DNA from: an uncultured Lachnospiraceae bacterium
GTDB taxonomy: Bacteria > Bacillota > Clostridia > Lachnospirales > Lachnospiraceae
Direction of reading: 5' to 3'
Length of the DNA stretch: 64,000 nt
NCBI GenBank assembly: GCA_905199445.1
Contig: CAJKGK010000007.1
Span: forward strand, 39,685-103,684
Shown: positions 25,585-34,011 of the stretch, in pieces
How positions within the stretch are numbered: the first letter of the stretch is position 1
How the letters are laid out: each line of letters starts with the position of its first letter
The notes under the pieces: model-generated
Told to the model about the DNA's origin: nothing
Database searches by the model: none
The model's input: only the letters and a program-made list of their open reading frames with translations
Program-made: the position numbers and the translations under genes

Positions 25585-26775
25585 ATGAAAAAATTTAAAT
25601 CATTACTGGCAGCTGCGCTTGCAGTGACAATGACAATGACTTTTACAGCATGTACATCTGATTCCGGGACACCGCCATCGACGGATCCGCCGAAGGTATC
25701 ACAATCCCAGGCGTCTGAACCGGCCGACGACGGCGGCGAAGCACAGTCAAAGCCTGATGATGCCACAGCAACAGATGTAAGTTATGAAAAAATTCCGTTC
25801 CTTAAAGATTATGCACAGTACAAACAGGATGGAGAAATTAATGTTTTGTATCTTGTCTGTACAACACTGGCCGAGTATTTCCCTAACTCTCATGCAGTGT
25901 GGGAACCAATGCTTGCAGAACATAATATTAATATTGAACTGGTTGGTCCGCCATCTTACAGTGATGAAAGCTTGATTTCCACGTTGGAGTCAGCACTTGC
26001 TTCCGGAAAATATGATGTAATTTTACTTTACCCTATCACGCCGTCCGCAATTACTCCGCTGCTGGAGCCGCTGTGGGAACAGTATCATATTCCTATTGTT
26101 GCTTTTGCATTTAGTCCGGAAACCGGCTGCGGAAATTATTATATGGGAACATCTTATTACAGTGCAGGTCAGGTGATGGGCCAGTCAATTATCGATTATG
26201 TGGATGCAAATAAAGCGTATTTTGATACTTTAGATACAATACCGGTCGCCGTATATAAAAATGCCGCAGGCGGTGAACAGTACCAGCGTATCACAGGCGC
26301 TTTGGATACTTTAGAGGCCGACGGAAGATTTACGCTGATTGATGAATATGAAGCCAATGGAGAAGCCGTTTGCCTTACAGCGACAGAAACTTTGCTTACC
26401 AGTCATCCTGAGGTGGAAATTATTCTGACCCAGATCGATAATGATGTTACAGGTACATATCAGACCGTTATCGGCGGTTCCTATGAATGTTCAGATTATT
26501 TAAGTATCTGGGGCTTTGATGCCACAGGTGCGGTATGTTCTTTAATGGCTCAGGACGGGCCGGATGGCTTTGTTCAGGGATCTGCTTTTATCGACCATGT
26601 TCAGGCCGGTGAAGCTTTATGTGAATTTCTTCCGATTGTATCCGGTGCAGCCAAGCAGGGTGAGCTTATTGAATTTACTCAGGAGGAAAAAGATTTCCTG
26701 GGAACAATTCTGGCGGATTATTATATAACCGTGACGCCGGAAAATGTAAATGACTATTACACACCGGCGGAATAA
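25585..26775 (+). CDS. Sugar-type ABC substrate-binding lipoprotein (RbsB-like)
   Basis: 396 aa. The ATG follows AAAGGAGTG; upstream in-frame ATGs lack such a site. Lipoprotein signal with lipobox F-T-A-C-T at about residues 20-24, then a Pro/Ser/Glu-rich linker and a type I periplasmic-binding fold (Peripla_BP_4) beginning I-N-V-L-Y-L-V-C. It captures the ligand for the ATPase and permease that follow. The family binds sugars and other small polar molecules, so the RbsB likeness does not prove a sugar ligand. Being in a sigma-54/BKACE operon, an organic acid or glycoconjugate is equally possible. Confidence 0.88.
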   Translation: MKKFKSLLAAALAVTMTMTFTACTSDSGTPPSTDPPKVSQSQASEPADDGGEAQSKPDDATATDVSYEKIPFLKDYAQYKQDGEINVLYLVCTTLAEYFPNSHAVWEPMLAEHNINIELVGPPSYSDESLISTLESALASGKYDVILLYPITPSAITPLLEPLWEQYHIPIVAFAFSPETGCGNYYMGTSYYSAGQVMGQSIIDYVDANKAYFDTLDTIPVAVYKNAAGGEQYQRITGALDTLEADGRFTLIDEYEANGEAVCLTATETLLTSHPEVEIILTQIDNDVTGTYQTVIGGSYECSDYLSIWGFDATGAVCSLMAQDGPDGFVQGSAFIDHVQAGEALCEFLPIVSGAAKQGELIEFTQEEKDFLGTILADYYITVTPENVNDYYTPAE

Positions 26776-26795
26776 CAGTTAAAGGTATAAATTGT

Positions 26796-26822
26796 CACGG
26801 CGGCCGACGATAGACCGCCGTG
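26796..26822 (+). other. Intercistronic hairpin after binding-protein gene
   Basis: A perfect 8-bp stem CACGGCGG / CCGCCGTG with an 11-base loop and no T-run, between binding protein and ATPase genes. Probably an mRNA-stabilising or attenuating element. Confidence 0.55.
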
Positions 26823-26838
26823 AGAAAGGAAGTATGGG

Positions 26839-28332
26839 ATGGCGGAAAATATTTTAGAGGTTCAGGGGCTGACAAAGGTATATCCTGGTGTTGTTGCCCT
26901 GGATCATATGAATTTACAGGTGCGCCGGGGAGAAATCCATGCGATTATGGGGGAAAACGGTGCAGGAAAATCCACCCTGATTAAGTCTATTACAGGTGCG
27001 ATTACGCCGGATGGCGGTGTGATTCGTTTTGATGGAAAGGAATATACCCATTTAGAGCCCAAAACGGCTCTGGATGTGGGAATTGGTGTTATATATCAGG
27101 AATTTAATCTGGTGGCCGGCTTATCTGTCGCGGAAAATATTTTTCTTGGAAATTATTCCGGCAATGGTTTTACCGTGGATTTTAAAACCATGAATGAAAA
27201 ATCTGTGGAAGCCATGAAAAAAGTTGGCATAGAGATACCGCCTCAGCAGATGGTTTATGAACTTACTGTGGGACATCAGCAGATTGTGGAAATTTTAAGA
27301 TCTCTGGTAAAGGATGTTAAGCTGCTCATTATGGATGAACCGACAGCGCCATTAACGGCCAATGAGGTTCGTCAGCTGTTTAAAATTATGAATACCCTGA
27401 AGGCTCAGGGAATCACGATTATTTATATTTCTCACCGTATGGAGGAAATTTTTGAAATGGCTGACCGGGTGACGGTGATGCGGGACGGAAAGTACATAAC
27501 AACCCTTGATGTGGCTAAAACTCAGATTAGTGAATTAATTCAGCACATGGTTGGCCGGGAACTGACTCAGGAGTTTCCGCCGCGGAAAAAGCCTGTGGGC
27601 GAAGAAGTGCTTCGCGTGGAACATTTGTCAGGAAACGGTGTTTCTGATATTAATTTTAACCTTCATAAGGGAGAAATTTTAGGCTTTGCCGGACTATTAG
27701 GCTGCGGTCGTACCGAGACCATGGAGTTACTGTATGGAGCAAAAAAGCGACTGGGAGGAAAAATTTTCCTTGATGGAAAAGAAGCCAGAATTCGTTCGAC
27801 CTGTGATGCTGTAAAGCGGGGCATTGGCCTTGTACCTGAGGATCGAAAGCGAACCGGTGCTTTTTTATATATGACAATTATGTGGAATACAAGTATTGGG
27901 TGCCTGAAAAAGAAGTTAATGAAATTTGGTATGATCGTGGATACAAAAAAAGAGCGGGCTCTGGCCGAGGAATATGTCAAAAAACTGCATACAAAAACAC
28001 CGGGCGTTGATCAGTATGTCATGAATTTATCCGGCGGCAATCAGCAGAAAGTTGTTGTAGCCAAGGTTTTGGCCACAGATGCGGAAATATTAATTTTTGA
28101 TGAACCTACACGGGGGATCGATGTAGGTGCCAAACAGGAGATGTATAACCTTATTCGGGAAATGGTGGATGAAGGAAAATCTGTTATTTTAATTTCTTCT
28201 GAAATGGGCGAAGTCATGGGACTTTCAGACCGGATTGTAGTTTTATATGAAGGACAACAGATGGGTATTTTGGAACGAGGGGATTTCAGTCAGGAACGTA
28301 TCCTTACACTGGCCTCTGGAATACGTGATTGA
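26839..28332 (+). CDS. Sugar-type ABC transporter ATP-binding protein (RbsA-like, double domain)
   Basis: 497 aa with two ABC domains. The first has Walker A G-E-N-G-A-G-K-S-T (about 37-45), signature L-T-V-G-H-Q-Q and Walker B L-L-I-M-D-E-P-T-A. The second has the degenerate Walker A G-L-L-G-C-G-R-T-E, signature L-S-G-G-N-Q-Q-K and Walker B I-L-I-F-D-E-P-T-R-G-I-D. This asymmetry is normal for RbsA/MglA. It powers the importer formed with the genes at 25585 and 28353. Confidence 0.94.
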   Translation: MAENILEVQGLTKVYPGVVALDHMNLQVRRGEIHAIMGENGAGKSTLIKSITGAITPDGGVIRFDGKEYTHLEPKTALDVGIGVIYQEFNLVAGLSVAENIFLGNYSGNGFTVDFKTMNEKSVEAMKKVGIEIPPQQMVYELTVGHQQIVEILRSLVKDVKLLIMDEPTAPLTANEVRQLFKIMNTLKAQGITIIYISHRMEEIFEMADRVTVMRDGKYITTLDVAKTQISELIQHMVGRELTQEFPPRKKPVGEEVLRVEHLSGNGVSDINFNLHKGEILGFAGLLGCGRTETMELLYGAKKRLGGKIFLDGKEARIRSTCDAVKRGIGLVPEDRKRTGAFLYMTIMWNTSIGCLKKKLMKFGMIVDTKKERALAEEYVKKLHTKTPGVDQYVMNLSGGNQQKVVVAKVLATDAEILIFDEPTRGIDVGAKQEMYNLIREMVDEGKSVILISSEMGEVMGLSDRIVVLYEGQQMGILERGDFSQERILTLASGIRD

Positions 28333-28352
28333 CAGGGAGGAGAAGTTACACT

Positions 28353-29336
28353 ATGAATACTTTTTTTAGACTTTGGAAAAAATTTGGTATGTTGGCGCTG
28401 ATGGTTATTTTAATTGTTATATTTTCTGTTTTGTCGCCAGACACCTTTTTTACAACCACAACATTACTGAATATTCTTAAACAGGCCAGTGTGACAGGTG
28501 TGCTTTCCTGCGGTGTTACGCTGATGCTGATCACCGGCGCCATTGATTTATCGGTAGCTTCCCGAATGGCCGTAAGTACGATTTTATGCTCAACGCTTAT
28601 GCTCAAAGGCTGCCCAATCTGGATTGCAGTACTGGTGGCTGTTTTATTCAGCGTATTATCCGGTGTTCTTAATGCTATTTTAGCCGAGGCGCTGAAAACA
28701 TCCATGTTTATTGTAACCATGGCGATCAATTATATTTGGACCGGCGTCTGCTATTTAGCCGTAGGTGCTGCGACGATTTACGGCTTACCTGAAAGTTTTA
28801 AAAACATCTCCCAGTTCCCGGTTTTTGGTGCTGTTCCAAGTATTATTATTGTATTTATTGTTTGCGCCCTGATTGCAAGCTTTACTTTGTCAAAAACATA
28901 TTTCGGCAGACATCTCTATGCCCTTGGCGGTAATAGAGAGGCCGCCTATCTGGCGGGGATTAATGTGGTGAAAACCAATATTTTAGCCCATGCAGTTGCC
29001 GGAATTTTTATCGGTATCGGTGCAGTTTTACTTTTATCCCGTACAATGACCGCCGGAGCTATTACAGCGAATGGTACCTATTCCTTTGACTGTATGATTG
29101 CCTGTGTACTGGGCGGTGTGTTTATCAGCGGCGGCGGTGGTAAAATGTATCAGGCAATTCTTGGTGTACTTGTTATTAATATTATGTTTAATGGTCTGAC
29201 GATCGTGGGTGTCAGTGATTACTGGCAGATGGTATTAAAAGGTGCGCTTTTGTTCTTTGCCGTAGGACTTGAAGTGCTTCAGCGTTACTTTGCATCCAAA
29301 CAAAAAGATGTTAAAAAGGCTGCAGTACAGTCATAA
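28353..29336 (+). CDS. Sugar-type ABC transporter permease (RbsC-like)
   Basis: 327 aa with about nine hydrophobic segments. The ATG at 28353 is chosen because GGGAGGAG lies about 12 bases upstream; a TTG at 28329 overlapping the ATPase stop has no ribosome site of its own. The conserved S-V-T-G-V-L-S-C-G-V-T-L-M-L-I-T-G-A-I-D-L-S-V of BPD_transp_2 permeases is clear. It forms the channel of the BKACE-1 operon importer. Confidence 0.93.
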   Translation: MNTFFRLWKKFGMLALMVILIVIFSVLSPDTFFTTTTLLNILKQASVTGVLSCGVTLMLITGAIDLSVASRMAVSTILCSTLMLKGCPIWIAVLVAVLFSVLSGVLNAILAEALKTSMFIVTMAINYIWTGVCYLAVGAATIYGLPESFKNISQFPVFGAVPSIIIVFIVCALIASFTLSKTYFGRHLYALGGNREAAYLAGINVVKTNILAHAVAGIFIGIGAVLLLSRTMTAGAITANGTYSFDCMIACVLGGVFISGGGGKMYQAILGVLVINIMFNGLTIVGVSDYWQMVLKGALLFFAVGLEVLQRYFASKQKDVKKAAVQS

Positions 29337-30832
29337 TGGGATATAAAAAAAGACGATGGATGCTTTTGCTTCTCTTATTCCTGTTTGTTACAGCCTGTTC
29401 TGGTCAAAATGAGGATAAGGAACACGGCAGCTGGAGTATTCCAAGAACGAAAATAACAGAGGAGGAACCAAAGATGGAACAGAAAATAGAGAGGCAAACC
29501 CGGTGTGGTACAGTTTGCGGTCTGGATATGGGAGATTATGAGACTTATTTGGGCATCCCATATGCCACTGCCAGGCGTTGGGAGCGGGCTGTTTTGACAG
29601 AACATTGGGATGATGCATATGATGCCACCGGATTTGGTGACAGGGCATGTCAGTTCAGAGGGTTTTACGGAACAGAAAATAGTGGTATTAATCAATTCTA
29701 TTATGATGAAGCGATTGCGCCGATTCCCGCAGAATACAGTGAGGATTGTCTTAATTTAAACATATGGACACCTAAAGATGCAAAGAATCTGCCGGTTCTT
29801 GTATTTATACATGGAGGGGCGTTTTTGACCGGCGGCAACGGAGAGCCGTTCATCGACGGTGCGGCTTATACCCAAAACGGAGTGATTTTAGTATCCATCA
29901 ATTACAGGATGGGGCCTTTTGCCACAGCCTATGGTGACGGATATACAGGAAATTACGCCCTGACAGACCAGGTAACTGCATTGACATGGATTAAAAAATA
30001 TATCGCCGATTTTGGCGGAGACCCTGACCGTATAACGATTATGGGAGAAAGTGCAGGTGCTATCAGTGTGCAAAATCTCATTGTTTCTCCTTTATCGGAA
30101 GGTCTGTTTTGCGGAGCCATTATGATGAGCGGCGGTGGCGATCTGACCACTTTGGGAACGCCGGTGACACCGGAAAAAGTAGAACCCATATGGGAATTGC
30201 TTAAAGAAAGAAAAGGTGTAGATCATCTGCAGGATTTGAAGGATATTCCTGCTGCCAGTTTGTATGCTGCCTGGCAGATGGTTTTAAGTGAATTGCCTCA
30301 GTATGCCAGTACCGCGGCAAATCCGGTTGTGGACGGTAATATTTTGCCGTCAACGGTAAAAACGGCGCAGACAGAGGGAAAACTTGCAGATGTTCCATGT
30401 ATTTTTGGCATACTAAGCGAGGATATGTGGCCCCATACCCTGTACACTTCGGCAATGGCGTATGCTGTGAATCAGAGTAAATCCAACGGACAGCCCGTAT
30501 ATATGTATTATTTTGACCGGCAGCTGCCTGGTGAAAATCGTTTTGGTGCCTTTCATGCCGCTGATCTTTGGTATATGTTTGGAACTCTTGGGCGCAACTG
30601 GCGGCCTTTTGAAGAAGTGGATTTTCGTATTTCCGAAAATATGATTCAGTATGTTTCTAATTTTGTAAAAAACGGAGATCCCAATGGCACAGGCCTTCCA
30701 AAATGGGAGCCTGTGACACAAAAACAGCAGCTCTGCCTCCATCTGGGTGATCAGGTACCTGAGATGATGGCGCCGGATATTCAAAAATTATATGAGACAC
30801 AGCAGCTTTGTCCGGCATTTCCATATAAATAG
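29336..30832 (+). CDS. Type-B carboxylesterase, lipoprotein
   Basis: 498 aa, overlapping the permease stop (TAATG). It begins with a lipoprotein-like signal (K-K-R-R-W-M-L-L-L-L-L-F-L-F-V-T-A-C), so the mature enzyme should sit on the outer membrane face. An alpha/beta hydrolase domain follows, with oxyanion-hole F-I-H-G-G-A-F and nucleophile elbow G-E-S-A-G (about residues 238-242). A His in F-G-A-F-H-A-A-D-L late in the protein fits the catalytic His. It could cleave an ester outside the cell so that the importer takes up the product. It is the last gene of the operon. Confidence 0.9.
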   Translation: MGYKKRRWMLLLLLFLFVTACSGQNEDKEHGSWSIPRTKITEEEPKMEQKIERQTRCGTVCGLDMGDYETYLGIPYATARRWERAVLTEHWDDAYDATGFGDRACQFRGFYGTENSGINQFYYDEAIAPIPAEYSEDCLNLNIWTPKDAKNLPVLVFIHGGAFLTGGNGEPFIDGAAYTQNGVILVSINYRMGPFATAYGDGYTGNYALTDQVTALTWIKKYIADFGGDPDRITIMGESAGAISVQNLIVSPLSEGLFCGAIMMSGGGDLTTLGTPVTPEKVEPIWELLKERKGVDHLQDLKDIPAASLYAAWQMVLSELPQYASTAANPVVDGNILPSTVKTAQTEGKLADVPCIFGILSEDMWPHTLYTSAMAYAVNQSKSNGQPVYMYYFDRQLPGENRFGAFHAADLWYMFGTLGRNWRPFEEVDFRISENMIQYVSNFVKNGDPNGTGLPKWEPVTQKQQLCLHLGDQVPEMMAPDIQKLYETQQLCPAFPYK

Positions 30833-30878
30833 ACAGTCGTTTTGTATAAAATAGGCGGCTACAGGAAAATTGAATAAC

Positions 30879-30916
30879 TAAAAAACAGGGCTGCGGGGAA
30901 TTTCCCGCAGCCCTTC
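30879..30916 (-). terminator. Terminator of the MFS transporter gene
   Basis: On the minus strand a 10-bp stem GGGCTGCGGG / CCCGCAGCCC is followed by TGTTTTTT, just after the transporter stop. On the plus strand it can also block the BKACE-1 operon but has no T-run there. Confidence 0.75.
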
Positions 30917-30934
30917 ACCTGTTATGCATAAAAC

Positions 30935-32152
30935 TCATGGTTTTCGAATCAGGCATGAACATACTGTTCCGGCGGCAATTGCGACCAGTAAAAGGATAAA
31001 GGTACTCAGATAAGAACCGCTGGCATCGTAGAGCATCCCTGCGATTGTGCCGCCAAAGGAGGCAAAAATCAGATTCAGGTTGACCATGGAGAAGTTTACC
31101 GGATAATGGGTGGCACCGTAAAAGCTGTTGACAAAGGCGGAGTTTGTCGGTGTAATACCGCCGTAGGAAAGTCCGCAGCAAATGAAACCGACCACAAGGA
31201 TTGGAAAGCTTTCCAGTAAAATGGATGCAATAACAATGCATACGGAAATAAAGAAAGCCACATTAACCAGCATCATGGTCATTTTGCGTCCAAATCTATC
31301 GAAAAGTCCGCCGAAAAGAACACGGCCAAGGCCGTTGAATACGGAAATCAGACCAACAACTGTGGCAATGGTACCGCCATCGACGCTGCCTTTGCTGACC
31401 TGGGTTGCCACACCGGTGGCCTGGGCGATGAGTGCCAGGCCGGCTGCGCTTAATAAAATAGCCCAGATAAAAAACAGCCAGAAAGAAGGGCGTTTTAACA
31501 TGACAGCCGCATTCACATCAATTCCCTGCTCTGTATTTTTCTTTTCTTTTATTTTAGACGGAGCCGGAGGAACAAAATCATTTCCCGGTTTAACGAAAAA
31601 GAATCCGCCGATGGCAAGGACAATCAATAAAATGATACCAAAAATAAAGAAGGATGTCCGCCATCCGCCGATTTCGGCCGGGGTGTAAGCCTGATAGACT
31701 TTACCGATAATAAAGCTTCCCAGGCCAAAGCCCATAAGAAGAATACCCGAAATCAGTCCCTGTTTGTCAGGAAACCATTTGGACATGGTACTCATAACGG
31801 CATTATAGGCCAGTCCGGAGGCAAAGCCTGCGAAAACGCCATACCCGATATAAAGGCCAGTCAGTGATGTTGCCCGGGAAGCCACAAAAAAGCCGATGAA
31901 AAATAAAACAGCAGCAGCCCAGACATTGATTTTGACGTTGATTTTTCCGGATAAAAGGCCGCCTACGAAACCGCCGAGACAAAACAGTGTCATACAGATG
32001 GTAAAGGTCAGTGACAGCTGAGCCTGTGACCACTGAGTAAATTCGGCAGCAATGGGGGATGCCAGTACGCTCCATGCGTATACAAGGCCTGCAAACAGCA
32101 GGACGATCACACCTACTGCGGCATAGATCCAACGATTAAGCTTTAGCTTCAT
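30935..32152 (-). CDS. Major facilitator transporter, OxlT (oxalate:formate antiporter)-like
   Basis: 405 aa with twelve hydrophobic segments. It matches the OxlT-type MFS pattern: N-terminal Y-A-W-S-V-L-A-S-P-I, and F-G-G-L-F-D-R-F-G-R-K in the loop 8-9 region. OxlT relatives exchange small mono- and dicarboxylates. The OxlT Arg/Lys substrate residues cannot be placed without an alignment. It stands alone with its own promoter region and terminator; the neighbouring acid-degradation genes make an organic-acid substrate plausible. Confidence 0.88.
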   Translation of the reverse strand: MKLKLNRWIYAAVGVIVLLFAGLVYAWSVLASPIAAEFTQWSQAQLSLTFTICMTLFCLGGFVGGLLSGKINVKINVWAAAVLFFIGFFVASRATSLTGLYIGYGVFAGFASGLAYNAVMSTMSKWFPDKQGLISGILLMGFGLGSFIIGKVYQAYTPAEIGGWRTSFFIFGIILLIVLAIGGFFFVKPGNDFVPPAPSKIKEKKNTEQGIDVNAAVMLKRPSFWLFFIWAILLSAAGLALIAQATGVATQVSKGSVDGGTIATVVGLISVFNGLGRVLFGGLFDRFGRKMTMMLVNVAFFISVCIVIASILLESFPILVVGFICCGLSYGGITPTNSAFVNSFYGATHYPVNFSMVNLNLIFASFGGTIAGMLYDASGSYLSTFILLLVAIAAGTVCSCLIRKP

Positions 32153-32180
32153 AAAAACACTCCCTTAACAATATGCATTA

Positions 32181-32378
32181 TGCAAGATATATGATATCAT
32201 GTTTTGGGACAATAATCTATAGTTACTTTTCGGTCATTAGCCAAAAATATCAAAATTGCCCGGTTTTTTTTGTGGAATGTTCTCAAAAAATGAGAAAATA
32301 ATAAATTAGGCTTGCAAATTTGCAGAGAGCTGATATAATAAGATCATACAAATCTTGCAAGATATATAATGCAAGATA
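32181..32378. repeat. TGCAAGAT-type operator-like repeats
   Basis: TGCAAGATATAT occurs at 32181-32192 and 32356-32367, and TGCAAGATA at 32370-32378. ATCTTGCAAGAT (32352-32363) is a perfect 12-base palindrome, and TGCAAATTTGCA near 32313-32324 is another. Likely binding sites of an unidentified regulator of the transporter. Confidence 0.5.
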
Positions 32379-32588
32379 GTAGATGACATATATTGTCCAG
32401 ACACAGTGCTCATCCGCTGCCTGTATTTTATAAGATTTATTCCTCCAGATAAATATTTTATAGAACAAATAACTGCCTTTCTTGAGGCAGTGGGTGGGGC
32501 ACATACCCTTTTTAAGTCAGGTTATTAAAATCTCCTTTTAATAATAATATATTTAAAAATCCCCCCATGTGCCGGGCTGCCCGGCACC

Positions 32589-32632
32589 AAAAAACCGGAG
32601 TTTCCAACGTTGTTTGGAGCTTCGGTTTTTTT
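32589..32632 (+). terminator. Terminator-like hairpin of unassigned transcript
   Basis: AAACCGGAGTTTCCAAC pairs imperfectly with GTTTGGAGCTTCGGTTT and ends in a T-run. No gene lies directly upstream on the plus strand, so it may end a small RNA. Confidence 0.55.
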
Positions 32633-32683
32633 GTTTGAAAATTTTACACTTGATAAGGTTTTTCAAAGTCTGATAAAAATTTC

Positions 32684-32714
32684 TTGACTTAGAGTGAACT
32701 CAAAGGTATAAAAT
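32684..32714 (+). promoter_or_regulatory. MerR-type promoter with operator dyad
   Basis: TTGACT and TAAAAT are 19 bases apart, the stretched spacing of MerR-activated promoters. The spacer carries the dyad CTTAGAGTG / AACTCAAAG (32688-32705). MerR-family regulators of aldo/keto reductase and alcohol dehydrogenase genes (AdhR-like) use sites of this kind. No merR gene is adjacent. Confidence 0.7.
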
Positions 32715-32791
32715 CAGATGAAAATACATGACAGCTGCACTTCCCTTGGATGGTTGTATAGGGGAGAGCTGTATATTTAGGAGGAGAATGT

Positions 32792-33793
32792 ATGGAAAAA
32801 AGATATATCGGTGATTTAGAGGTATCTGAAATCGGCATGGGCTGTATGGGTTTTTCCCACGGCTACGGAAAAATTCCTGAGGTTGATTATTCGATTCAGG
32901 CGATTCAAAAAGGTTATGATTTGGGCTGTACTTTTTTTGACACAGCGGAAGTTTATGGGATGCAGACCCGCTGGCTGGGACATAATGAGGAGATTGTCGG
33001 ACAGGCTGTCCGGCCGTTTCGAAACAAGGTGGTGCTGGCCACAAAAATCCATCCCTCAACCGAAAGACTGGCGCAGGGAGAACGGCTGGACCAGGTGATA
33101 CGCAGTCATCTGGAGGCATCTATGAAACGGCTGCAGACCGATTATGTGGATCTGTACTATCTTCACAGAATAGACGAAAAGATTCCTGTGGAGGATGTGG
33201 CTCAGGTCATGGGAACTTTAATTAAAGAAGGTCTGATCAGAGGCTGGGGCCTGTCTCAGGTTGATGTAGATACACTCGCAAGTGCTCACCAGATCACACC
33301 GGTAACAGCCGTCCAGAATATTTATTCCATCGTTGAGCGGGACTGTGAGAAAGCTATTTTTCCGTATTGTCTGGAAAATCACATTGGTGTTGTTCCTTTT
33401 TCGCCTATTGCCAGCGGCTTTTTGTCCGGCAAAGTGACCGTGGATACAGAGTATGAAAAAGTGGATGATGTCCGTGTATGGGTGCCCCAGCTGACAAAAG
33501 AAAATATCGCGGCCAACCAGCCTATTCTCGAAGTGCTTCAGCGCTTTGCACATCAAAAAGATGCAACCAGTGCTCAGCTTTCTCTGGCATGGATGCTCCA
33601 TAAGTATCCCAACTGTGTACCTATTCCTGGTTCTAAAAATCAGGAGCGGATTATTGAAAACCTGGGGGCCTGCCATGTGAAATTGACCACCGAAGAATTT
33701 CATCAGCTGGAAGCGGCTTTAAACACCTGTGAGGTTCATGGACACAGAGGACATGTGGAAAGTATGGGAAAAAGATGGGGAGAAAAGAAGTAG
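32792..33793 (+). CDS. Aldo/keto reductase
   Basis: 333 aa. NADPH-dependent reductase of the AKR12/13-like type (M-G-C-M-G near 16-20). The catalytic tetrad is visible: D-T-A-E-V-Y-G (Asp and Tyr about residues 50-55), L-A-T-K-I-H (Lys about 89) and Y-Y-L-H-R-I-D (His about 125). The C-terminal cofactor-binding motif P-I-P-G-S-K-N-Q-E-R is present. AGGAGG precedes the ATG. The MerR-type promoter suggests induction by aldehydes or electrophiles. Single-gene unit. Confidence 0.93.
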   Translation: MEKRYIGDLEVSEIGMGCMGFSHGYGKIPEVDYSIQAIQKGYDLGCTFFDTAEVYGMQTRWLGHNEEIVGQAVRPFRNKVVLATKIHPSTERLAQGERLDQVIRSHLEASMKRLQTDYVDLYYLHRIDEKIPVEDVAQVMGTLIKEGLIRGWGLSQVDVDTLASAHQITPVTAVQNIYSIVERDCEKAIFPYCLENHIGVVPFSPIASGFLSGKVTVDTEYEKVDDVRVWVPQLTKENIAANQPILEVLQRFAHQKDATSAQLSLAWMLHKYPNCVPIPGSKNQERIIENLGACHVKLTTEEFHQLEAALNTCEVHGHRGHVESMGKRWGEKK

Positions 33794-33923
33794 ATCTTCT
33801 TTTGATTTTTTGATTATCGATTCACTCAAAATATCATTTCTGTATCTGTGATTCGATGATATTCCTAATTGTGAAAATATAAAATGAAAAGTCGGTTTTG
33901 TTATAAATACGGTCTGATTTAAC

Positions 33924-33953
33924 ATGGCATATGCGCTGCCTTTTATCTATAAT
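33924..33953 (+). promoter_or_regulatory. Promoter of the second importer operon
   Basis: A weak -35 ATGGCA and a perfect TATAAT (33948-33953) are 18 bases apart, 59 bases before the binding-protein start. A weak -35 is consistent with dependence on the YesN-type regulator. Confidence 0.45.
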
Positions 33954-34011
33954 AACAGCATAGCCGGTGGATACGGCAAATATGTGTGAATTAATTGAGG
34001 AGATGGAAGGT

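Larger units (their letters stand above)
32153..32791. other. Long intergenic region with repeated palindromes and hairpins
   Basis: 639 bases without a credible gene. The left part holds TGCAAGAT repeats (32181-32378). The middle holds a hairpin ACTGCCT/AGGCAGT near 32471-32491 and a GGGT/ACCC stem followed by T5. A GTGCCGGG/CCCGGCAC hairpin (about 32569-32587) and a terminator-like stem (32589-32632) come next. The right end is the MerR-type promoter of the aldo/keto reductase. A small RNA between about 32380 and 32632 is possible but unproven. Confidence 0.55.

Noticed and set aside
32380..32632. 6S RNA
   Set aside because: Hairpins are present but the long closing stem and central bubble could not be drawn; left as possible small RNA.
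33925..33939. GG-N10-GC spacing (TGGCAT...CTGC) resembling a sigma-54 promoter before the second importer
   Set aside because: The -12 part lacks TTGC, and the same bases act as the -35 of a good sigma-70 promoter with TATAAT 18 bases downstream; no activator gene is nearby.
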